From: an uncultured Lachnospiraceae bacterium
GTDB lineage: Bacteria; Bacillota; Clostridia; Lachnospirales; Lachnospiraceae
NCBI GenBank assembly: GCA_902803625.1
Contig: CADCQV010000001.1
Coordinates: forward strand, 1-5,653
DNA length: 5,653 bases
Reading direction: 5' to 3'
The notes under the pieces are model-generated. The model worked only from the letters and a program-made list of their open reading frames with translations. It was not told the origin of the DNA and did no database searches. Of this stretch, positions 1-5,653 are shown one piece after another. Made by a program: the position numbers and the translations under genes. The first letter of the stretch is position 1; every line of letters starts with the position of its first letter.

Positions 1-1013
1 CCTCTTTCCTTAAGGTAGGAGATCTGTTTTTCCGCAACGGCGCTGTCGGTTGAAAGACCGAGTATCATCTCGCCTCTGGCGACGCCGTTCACGTCCTTTG
101 TGTCGGCATAAAGGATATTAACCGGAGAAGAAAAGGTCAGTATCATATTTGCGATAACGGGTTCATATGAGGAGGTGCCGGAAAATACTATGCGTACCCG
201 CCTGTTTTCCATAAGCTTTTCCGGGAGCGGGGACGAAACGCTTTCTTCACTGTTCTCCCACTGGTCGGGATCCTTTCCTTCTATGATGAGACGCCTCGCA
301 GCCTTTGACTTCGGGTGGGTGAAGATCTCCTCCACCAGACCGTTTTCCACTATCTCACCCTTTTCAACTATTGCCACATTGTGGCAGATCTCCCGCACCA
401 CATTCATGGAGTGGGTAATTATGATGATGGTGATACCCGTGTCCCTGTTTATTTTCTTAAGGAGCTCCAGTATCTGCTGGGTGGTCTGGGGATCAAGAGC
501 GCTGGTAGCTTCGTCGCAGAGCAGTATTTCCGGATCGCAGGCGAGAGCCCTTGCGATGGCGACTCTCTGCTTCTGTCCGCCGGAAAGCTGGGCGGGATAT
601 GACATGGCCTTTTCCGAAAGTCCCACGGTCTGAAGGAGCTTCATTGCCTTGTCGCGGGCATCCTGCTTCCTTGTACCGTGTATGGTCAGCGGAAAGGTCA
701 CATTATCGAGTACGTTATTCTGCATCAGGAGATTGAAATTCTGAAAGATCATCCCCATATTGCAGCGGAGCTTCCTGAGCTCCGGCGCCGTAAGGGTGCT
801 TAGATCATTATTCTGTACAAGAACCGTGCCGGACGTGGGTTTTTCAAGGAAATTAAGGCAGCGGACAAGAGTACTCTTTCCTGCTCCTGACATGCCGATA
901 ATGCCGTAAATATCCCCCTTTTCCACGGAAAAATTGATGTTTTTAAGCGCTTCAACCGAGGAATCCTTATTTATGAAGGTTTTTGACAGGTTTTTTATCT
1001 CAATTACGGGCAT
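1..1013 (-). CDS. metN: Methionine ABC transporter ATP-binding protein MetN (3' end cut by window edge)
   Basis: ATPase subunit of the MetNIQ importer, which hydrolyses ATP on the inner face of the membrane to drive uptake of methionine. I translated 337 codons from the ATG at 1013 leftwards without a stop. Visible motifs: Walker A GMSGAGKST (residues 40-48), Q-loop Q91, ABC signature LSGGQ (143-147), Walker B ILLCDE (163-168), D-loop SALD (171-174) and H-loop H201. Residues from about 265 to the edge form a C-terminal extension typical of the NIL domain, which in characterised MetN proteins binds methionine and inhibits transport. Family members are about 340 residues, so only a few residues are missing. 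The start fits the family N-terminus (MPVIEIKNLSKTF); the next ATG is codon 41, inside Walker A. An in-frame TTG lies 12 codons upstream at 1049, but it is part of the -35 box and has no ribosome binding site. The ATG itself also lacks a Shine-Dalgarno sequence. metI and metQ would be expected beyond the left edge. The ATPase call is near certain; methionine specificity rests on overall resemblance plus the NIL-like tail. Confidence 0.93.
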   Translation of the reverse strand, partial: MPVIEIKNLSKTFINKDSSVEALKNINFSVEKGDIYGIIGMSGAGKSTLVRCLNFLEKPTSGTVLVQNNDLSTLTAPELRKLRCNMGMIFQNFNLLMQNNVLDNVTFPLTIHGTRKQDARDKAMKLLQTVGLSEKAMSYPAQLSGGQKQRVAIARALACDPEILLCDEATSALDPQTTQQILELLKKINRDTGITIIIITHSMNVVREICHNVAIVEKGEIVENGLVEEIFTHPKSKAARRLIIEGKDPDQWENSEESVSSPLPEKLMENRRVRIVFSGTSSYEPVIANMILTFSSPVNILYADTKDVNGVARGEMILGLSTDSAVAEKQISYLKER

Positions 1014-1020
1014 ACGCTGG

Positions 1021-1049
1021 AATATAGCATTGAAACAAGTGTTTGTCAA
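1021..1049 (-). promoter_or_regulatory. metN promoter, extended -10, leaderless configuration
   Basis: Read on the minus strand: -35 TTGACA (1049-1044, 6/6 to consensus), spacer of exactly 17 bp, then -10 TATATT (1026-1021, 5/6) preceded by TGC, which makes an extended -10. The -10 ends only 7 nt before the metN ATG at 1013, so the predicted transcription start is at about 1014-1013, on or next to the first base of the start codon. There is no room for a 5' leader, Shine-Dalgarno sequence or riboswitch. The -35 overlaps that of the divergent fkp promoter. The consensus match is strong; the exact start point is inferred. Confidence 0.8.
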
Positions 1050-1071
1050 CCGTCGCGCTATTTGATAAAGT
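1043..1071 (+). promoter_or_regulatory. fkp promoter, extended -10, leaderless configuration
   Basis: -35 TTGTCA (1043-1048, 5/6), 17-bp spacer, -10 TAAAGT (1066-1071, 4/6) preceded by TGA, giving an extended -10 (TGn) motif. The -10 ends 7 nt before the ATG at 1079, so the predicted start of transcription is at about 1078-1079. Its match to consensus is weaker than that of the metN promoter. However, every element falls exactly at the mirror position of the metN elements about base 1046, which raises confidence. The two -35 boxes share 1044-1048, so two RNA polymerases could not bind at once. Confidence 0.6.
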
Positions 1072-1078
1072 AGTACTT

Positions 1079-4027
1079 ATGAATAAATATAAGAATCTGT
1101 TTTTGCAGCAATCCTATAATGACAGCACAGCCCTTTACCGGGATATAATCGACAGGGAGCAGAAGGCATATGAAAGACAGATAACGGTCTGGGACTATGT
1201 CATTCTGTCCGCCTCCAATGAATCCCAGGCAGTTTCCTACCGTGAGCAGATAAATATGAGGCTCAGGGAGAAGCGCCTGCCGGAGAGAACGAGGTATGCG
1301 GTGGTGGCGGATCCCGCGGGCAAGCGTGTGGGTTCGGGCGGAGCCACGCTGAATATACTCAAATACATAAAAGAGAATGATGACAGAGCTCTGAAGTCAC
1401 TTCGCATCCTTGTCATGCACAGCGGGGGAGATGCCAAAAGAACCCCGCAGTACAGTGCCTGCGGGAAGATCTTTTCCCCGGTTCCCAGGATGCTGCCGGA
1501 CGGGCGCCGCTCCACCCTTTTTGATGAGTTCATGATAGCCATGTGCGGTATTCCCGGAAGGATCTCAGGCGGAATGCTGGTGTGCTCCGGAGATGTGACC
1601 CTTCTGTTTAATCCCCTGCAGCTTGATTTTTACGAGGAGGGAGCAGCAGCTCTTTCCATAAAGGAGCCTGCAGAGCTCGGAAAGAACCACGGGGTGTTCC
1701 TGGGCTCCGAGGACGGTTATGTCAGGCGTTTTCTTCATAAGCAGACTCTGCAGAGCTTAAGGGACAGCGGTGCAGCGGACAATTCGGATCTTGTAAATAT
1801 AGATACGGGAGCGGTTATATTCAGCGGCTCGCTGGTCGAGGAGCTGTACCGTCTGATTACGGAAAAAAAGGATTTTGAGAGCCTTGTAAACGATCACGTC
1901 CGCCTTTCCTTTTATGCGGATTTTCTCTATCCTCTGGCGGAGGACAGTACACTTGAGGGCTTTTTCGATGAGAAGCCGGAGGGGGAATTCAGTCCCGAGC
2001 TCAGAGCAGCCAGGGAAAAGCTCTGGAAGCATCTCCATAAATACCGTATGAAGCTTATCCGGTTCTCTCCCGCTTCATTTCTTCATTTCGGGACTACTGC
2101 CGAGGTACTGAAGATGGTGACCGATGATATAGAGCTCTTCGGTTATCTCGGCTGGTCAAACAGCGTCAACAGTAATTACCGCGGCCGGGATTTCGCTGCA
2201 TCGAATTCATATATCAGCTTAAACGCAAGCATCGGTCGGGGAAGCTATATCGAGGACAGTTATATTCACCATAATTCCGTGATAGGAGAGGGCTCCATCG
2301 TTTCGGGCCTTACCGTGGGAAGGGCGTCCGGGGTCTCCGGTAAAAAGGAAAGAACGGTTCATATTCCGGATAATACCGTACTCCACGGGCTTAAGCTCCG
2401 TGACGGCAGGTTTGTCGTCAGAATGTACGGTGTAAAGGATAATCCGAAGGAGAGGAAATGGTTCGGACAGGATATTGACGAATGCTTATGGGATAAGCCT
2501 CTCTTTCCGGTGCGGGACAGCATGGAGGAAGCACTCGGGGCGGTACTTTCGGGTGAGAAAAGCGGAGAATTACTGAGCCTGAAGGACAGCTTCAACCGGG
2601 CAGACGTAAAGGAGATAATCCCCTGGCAGGAAAAGCTTAATGACAGGATGAAGGCCGGAAGCCTTATGGAAGCCATAAGAAAGGGTGTTCCCGCAGAAGA
2701 GGCGGAGGGTATCTTCAGGACCGGTATTTCAAAGCGTGTAGAGGATATGCTGCTTTCAAAGGCCGCGCATCTTAAAGATGATATTAAGGAGGAATTCAGC
2801 CAGAAGATCAGGATCTACTATTATCTCTCGAAGGTCATTGATAAGGAAAGGATGGCCGATAATTGCTTTAATACTATAAGGGATACGGTATTAAAGACTG
2901 CCCTTAAGGAGACCGGCTATAACAGGGATTTCCGTATAAAGAAGGACGAGGTGGTGGTAAGGCTGCCGGTAAGGGTCAACTGGGGCGGAGGCTGGTCAGA
3001 TACGCCTCCCTACTGCATGGAGCACGGCGGGACGGTTCTGAATGCCGCCATAACCCTGAACGGAGAGCTTCCGATAGAGGTTACCTTAAGAAGGATAGAA
3101 GAGAACAAGATAATACTGACAAGCACAGATATAGGCAGCTACAGAGAATTTACGGATCTGTCGGATCTTATGGACTGCCATGATCCCATGGACGCTTTTG
3201 CGCTGCAGAAAGCCGCGCTCATAGCCTGCGGCGTTATTCCCTACGGACAGGATGACAGCGCGGAGACGGATATTAATGAGATATGCTCACATCTCGGCGG
3301 CGGCATCTATATGAATACAAGGGTGATAAATATTCCAAAGGGAAGCGGACTCGGCACCAGCTCTATACTTGCGGGAGCCTGCGTAAAGGGGATATATGAG
3401 TTTCTGGGTGTGTCCCTTAAGGATAATGATCTCTATAACCGTGTACTCTGTATGGAGCAGATCATGTCAACCGGCGGCGGATGGCAGGACCAGGTGGGAG
3501 GGCTGGCACCGGGAATAAAGATGGTGACCACGGATGAGTCACTGCAGCAGAAGATAATCTGCACCCCTGTACGGATAGGGAAAAAGACCCTGCGGGAGCT
3601 GAATGAGAGATTTGCCATCATCTATACGGGGCAGAGAAGACTTGCAAGGAACCTTTTACGGGATATCGTCGGTAAGTATATCGGAGGAGACCCGGATGTG
3701 TGCGAGGTTTTATACAGGATCCAGCAGGTTGCGGTGCTTATGCGGCTTGAACTGGAAAAGGGTCACGTGGACGGCTTTGCAAAGCTCTTAAATGAGCATT
3801 GGGAGCTTTCGAAGAGACTTGACAGGGGATGTACAAATACCTGTATCGACCAGCTCTTTATGGCTATAGAGGATCTGATAAGCGGCAAAATGATCTGCGG
3901 TGCCGGCGGCGGCGGGTTCATCCAGGTCGTTATGAAGGAGGGTGTTGTTTTGAATGACCTTCAAAAACGCCTGGATGAGGTTTTTGCCGATTCGGGTGTT
4001 TCCGTGTGGAAGACGGAGATATGTTAG
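1079..4027 (+). CDS. fkp: Bifunctional L-fucokinase / L-fucose-1-phosphate guanylyltransferase
   Basis: Cytoplasmic salvage enzyme: L-fucose plus ATP gives fucose-1-phosphate, which with GTP gives GDP-L-fucose, the donor for fucosylated surface glycans. It has 982 residues, close to Bacteroides Fkp and plant FKGP (roughly 950-1050). The N-terminal half is the pyrophosphorylase: DPAGKRVGSGGATLNIL (78-94) and HSGGDAKR (114-121), followed at about 374-415 by a left-handed beta-helix-like stretch with hexapeptide spacing (ASIGRGSYIEDS, then VIGEGSIV). Residues about 480-620 form a charged, probably helical linker. The C-terminal half is a GHMP kinase: VRVNWGGGWSDTPP (631-644), the ATP-binding loop PKGSGLGTSS (753-762), GGGWQDQ (799-805) with D804 a candidate catalytic base, and GAGGGGF (941-947). 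No frameshift or missing motif is seen. The ATG at 1079 (MNKYKNLFLQQSY) is chosen over the TTG at 1043 because that TTG is the -35 box and its 12 added codons look non-conserved. There is no Shine-Dalgarno sequence. The gene is divergent from metN and convergent with the symporter, so probably monocistronic. A related sugar kinase/nucleotidyltransferase specificity is possible but less likely. Confidence 0.88.
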   Translation: MNKYKNLFLQQSYNDSTALYRDIIDREQKAYERQITVWDYVILSASNESQAVSYREQINMRLREKRLPERTRYAVVADPAGKRVGSGGATLNILKYIKENDDRALKSLRILVMHSGGDAKRTPQYSACGKIFSPVPRMLPDGRRSTLFDEFMIAMCGIPGRISGGMLVCSGDVTLLFNPLQLDFYEEGAAALSIKEPAELGKNHGVFLGSEDGYVRRFLHKQTLQSLRDSGAADNSDLVNIDTGAVIFSGSLVEELYRLITEKKDFESLVNDHVRLSFYADFLYPLAEDSTLEGFFDEKPEGEFSPELRAAREKLWKHLHKYRMKLIRFSPASFLHFGTTAEVLKMVTDDIELFGYLGWSNSVNSNYRGRDFAASNSYISLNASIGRGSYIEDSYIHHNSVIGEGSIVSGLTVGRASGVSGKKERTVHIPDNTVLHGLKLRDGRFVVRMYGVKDNPKERKWFGQDIDECLWDKPLFPVRDSMEEALGAVLSGEKSGELLSLKDSFNRADVKEIIPWQEKLNDRMKAGSLMEAIRKGVPAEEAEGIFRTGISKRVEDMLLSKAAHLKDDIKEEFSQKIRIYYYLSKVIDKERMADNCFNTIRDTVLKTALKETGYNRDFRIKKDEVVVRLPVRVNWGGGWSDTPPYCMEHGGTVLNAAITLNGELPIEVTLRRIEENKIILTSTDIGSYREFTDLSDLMDCHDPMDAFALQKAALIACGVIPYGQDDSAETDINEICSHLGGGIYMNTRVINIPKGSGLGTSSILAGACVKGIYEFLGVSLKDNDLYNRVLCMEQIMSTGGGWQDQVGGLAPGIKMVTTDESLQQKIICTPVRIGKKTLRELNERFAIIYTGQRRLARNLLRDIVGKYIGGDPDVCEVLYRIQQVAVLMRLELEKGHVDGFAKLLNEHWELSKRLDRGCTNTCIDQLFMAIEDLISGKMICGAGGGGFIQVVMKEGVVLNDLQKRLDEVFADSGVSVWKTEIC

Positions 4028-4039
4028 GAAGGATCTTCC
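4027..4039. other. Small inverted repeat in the convergent gap; weak candidate terminator element
   Basis: GGAAG-GAT-CTTCC forms a 5-bp perfect stem with a 3-nt loop. It starts at the last base of the fkp stop codon and fills the 13-bp gap before the symporter stop codon. It reads the same way on both strands, so it could serve both convergent transcripts. No T-run follows directly on either side; the nearest plus-strand run (TTTTT) is about 35 nt further on, inside the symporter gene. It is therefore not a classical intrinsic terminator, and the stem is short enough to arise by chance. Confidence 0.2.
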
Positions 4040-4040
4040 G

Positions 4041-5612
4041 TCAATCCAGTGCTTCCTTCTGGGGTACTTCCACCTTTTTCTCAAAGCTTGTGAACATTTC
4101 ATCCACTTTCTTTCCGTCCATCTTTGCGGTGCAGAGACTGATAAGCGGAACCACGATGAGTCCGCCCACCATAGCTATCACACCGGAATTGATGGAGGAC
4201 TTGAATACCGTTCCGAGAACCGGACCCCAGCCTGAAACATCAGTGCCGGAGAGGGTGATGTACAGCTGAACGAGCGAGATCCCGACACCCCACACATAGC
4301 AGGCCGCAACAGAGGCACGGGTTATACCCTTCCAGTAGAGACCATAGAGGAAGGGTGCCAGAAAGGCACCGGCAAGGGCACCCCAGGAGATACCCATCAT
4401 CTGTGCAATGAAGGTGAGTCCGGGATAGGAATCCTTCACAACCGCAAGCAGTGCGGAGATCACGATAAAGAATACGATAAATACTCTCATTCCCGTAACC
4501 TGGGCTTTCTCGGTCATATCCTTTTTTACGGTCTTGATAACGTCAAGCGTAAAGGTGGAGCTGGAGGTGAGGACCAGGGATGAAAGTGTGGACATTGATG
4601 CAGCCAGGACCAGCACGATCACAATGGCGATTATGATGGAAGGCAGGGTCGAGAGCATGGTGGGAACTATGGTGTCAAAAAGCGGCTTTCCGGTGGTCTC
4701 ATTAAACTTTATCCTGTCGGCATAGAGACGTCCGAAGCCTCCGAGGAAGTAGCAGCCTCCGGCCACAACAATCGCAAATATTGTGGAAATGACCGTTCCC
4801 TTATGAATGTCCTTTTCGCTCTTTATGGCGTAGAACTTTCCGACCATCTGGGGGAGTCCCCAGGTTCCGAGGGAGGTAAGTATAACGACAAAGAGGAGTG
4901 ACAGCGGATCGGGGCCGAAGAAGGAGGAAAAGGCTCCATGCTCCCAGTTTTCAGCAGGGATCTCCGAAAGCCTTTTTGCGGCCTCCGTAAGCCCGCCGTT
5001 ATCATTCAGAACCGCGATTATGACAGCGGAGATCCCGAAAAGCATAATTATACCCTGTATAAAATCATTTATGGCTGTGGCGGTATAGCCGCCGAAGATC
5101 ACATAGATTCCGGTAAGCACTGCCATTATCGCTATAACGGCCCAATAGGGCAGGTCGAAGACAAGACCGAAAAGACTGGAAAGTCCGTTATAGAGAGAAG
5201 CCGTATATGGGATCAGGAAAATGAAAACAATAACGGATGCGGCCACCTTAAGCGGTGTGGAGTCAAATCTTTTTCCGAAGAAGTCCGGCATGGTTTTTGC
5301 ATCCAGCTGCTGCGTCATGATACGTGTACGCCGTCCCAGAATATTCCAGGCAAGCAGGGAACCGATAAAGGCGTTTCCGAGACCGGCCCAGGTGGCGGAC
5401 ATTCCGTAAAGCCAGCCGAACTGTCCGGCGTATCCGACAAAGATAACGGCTGAAAAATAAGAGGTTCCGTAAGCAAATGCCGTAACCCAGGGTCCTACAG
5501 AACGTCCGCCGAGAACGAAACCGTTTACATCAGTAGCATTTTTGCGGCAGATGAAGCCTATCGTGATCATAAGCGCAAAGAATAGTACCAGAAGTGTGAC
5601 TTTGATGACCAT
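4041..5612 (-). CDS. Sodium:solute symporter, SSS family (PutP-like), substrate unknown
   Basis: Inner-membrane secondary transporter of 523 residues, within the usual SSS range, that should couple uptake of a small solute to sodium entry through a LeuT-type fold of about 13 helices. Family marks: LGGRSVGP (34-41) after the first helix; GGYTATAINDFIQG (174-187), the SSS signature region; and AASMSTLSSLVLTSSS (337-352), which matches the helix of E. coli PutP that carries the sodium-site Ser-Thr pair (here S341-T342). The PutP sodium-site Asp55 appears to be replaced by Tyr52 (GTSYFS against GASDMS), and PutP Trp244 by Thr246, so proline specificity should not be assumed. The C-terminus is a short charged cytoplasmic tail. 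The start is the ATG at 5612, preceded by GGAGG with 8-nt spacing. An in-frame ATG at 5648 would add 12 hydrophilic residues in front of the first helix and would place the GGAGG inside the coding region. The gene is convergent with fkp with 13 bp between stop codons; this hints at, but does not prove, a sugar or glycan-related substrate. Confidence 0.88.
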   Translation of the reverse strand: MVIKVTLLVLFFALMITIGFICRKNATDVNGFVLGGRSVGPWVTAFAYGTSYFSAVIFVGYAGQFGWLYGMSATWAGLGNAFIGSLLAWNILGRRTRIMTQQLDAKTMPDFFGKRFDSTPLKVAASVIVFIFLIPYTASLYNGLSSLFGLVFDLPYWAVIAIMAVLTGIYVIFGGYTATAINDFIQGIIMLFGISAVIIAVLNDNGGLTEAAKRLSEIPAENWEHGAFSSFFGPDPLSLLFVVILTSLGTWGLPQMVGKFYAIKSEKDIHKGTVISTIFAIVVAGGCYFLGGFGRLYADRIKFNETTGKPLFDTIVPTMLSTLPSIIIAIVIVLVLAASMSTLSSLVLTSSSTFTLDVIKTVKKDMTEKAQVTGMRVFIVFFIVISALLAVVKDSYPGLTFIAQMMGISWGALAGAFLAPFLYGLYWKGITRASVAACYVWGVGISLVQLYITLSGTDVSGWGPVLGTVFKSSINSGVIAMVGGLIVVPLISLCTAKMDGKKVDEMFTSFEKKVEVPQKEALD

Positions 5613-5620
5613 GTTGAAAT

Positions 5621-5625
5621 CCTCC
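5621..5625 (-). promoter_or_regulatory. Ribosome binding site that fixes the symporter start
   Basis: GGAGG on the minus strand, 8 nt upstream of the ATG at 5612. It decides between that ATG and the in-frame ATG at 5648, which has no visible Shine-Dalgarno sequence in the 5 bases left before the window edge. Only 41 nt of upstream sequence are present, with no recognisable promoter, so the promoter must lie outside. The site also shows that this genome uses canonical ribosome binding, unlike the starts of metN and fkp. Confidence 0.85.
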
Positions 5626-5653
5626 GAAGTGTCATTTGAGTTTTGCATTGCAG

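Noticed and set aside
175..633. 152-residue open frame on the plus strand
   Set aside because: Antisense to metN, whose full set of ABC motifs is on the other strand; the product is low in recognisable structure and has no ribosome binding site.
1030..1035. TTGAAA as an alternative -35 for fkp
   Set aside because: No -10-like hexamer lies at 16-18 bp spacing; the position at 17 bp reads TCGCGC.
1043..1078. Extending fkp upstream to the in-frame TTG at 1043 (12 extra residues)
   Set aside because: This TTG is part of the predicted -35 box, has no ribosome binding site, and the added residues do not look like the family N-terminus. metN shows the same in-frame TTG 36 nt upstream (1049), an automatic result of the mirrored promoter geometry.
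4938..5453. 171-residue open frame on the plus strand
   Set aside because: Antisense to the symporter and with no family resemblance; the minus-strand frame encodes a convincing membrane protein.
5613..5648. Starting the symporter at the ATG at 5648
   Set aside because: The internal ATG at 5612 has GGAGG at 8-nt spacing and begins right before the first membrane helix; the longer form would bury that ribosome binding site in coding sequence.
5644..5652. TGCATTGCA odd palindrome upstream of the symporter
   Set aside because: Only 9 bp, at the window edge, with no promoter visible around it; it could be chance or part of an operator that cannot be judged here.

Overview
The window reads as a piece of a Gram-positive, Clostridia-type chromosome, most likely Lachnospiraceae. 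This is an inference from moderate GC content, the style of the three proteins and the strong GGAGG ribosome binding site on one gene. No 16S or other marker is present to confirm it. Coding density is very high: three genes fill almost everything, no stretch without a gene exceeds 65 bp, and there are no RNA genes, mobile elements or CRISPR arrays.

Layout: (1) 1-1013, minus strand, is the methionine ABC transporter ATPase MetN. It lacks only its last few residues at the left edge; the permease and binding-protein genes would be expected further left. (2) 1014-1078 is a 65-bp divergent intergenic region. (3) 1079-4027, plus strand, is a 982-residue bifunctional L-fucokinase / GDP-fucose pyrophosphorylase (Fkp type). 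(4) 4028-4040 is a 13-bp convergent gap. (5) 4041-5612, minus strand, is a sodium:solute symporter of the SSS family, substrate unknown.

Functionally, the Fkp enzyme would turn free L-fucose into GDP-L-fucose for decorating surface glycans. The symporter takes up a small solute with sodium, and MetN powers methionine uptake. No glycosyltransferase or fucose catabolic gene is in view, so the three genes are neighbours rather than an obvious pathway.

The most striking feature is the metN-fkp intergenic region. It carries two back-to-back sigma70-type promoters in exact mirror geometry about position 1046. Their -35 hexamers overlap in one 7-bp palindrome (TTGTCAA); both have 17-bp spacers and TGn extended -10 elements; and both -10 hexamers end 7 nt before the ATG. 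Neither gene has a Shine-Dalgarno sequence, so both transcripts are predicted to be leaderless, and the two promoters should exclude each other. The symporter, by contrast, has a textbook ribosome binding site.
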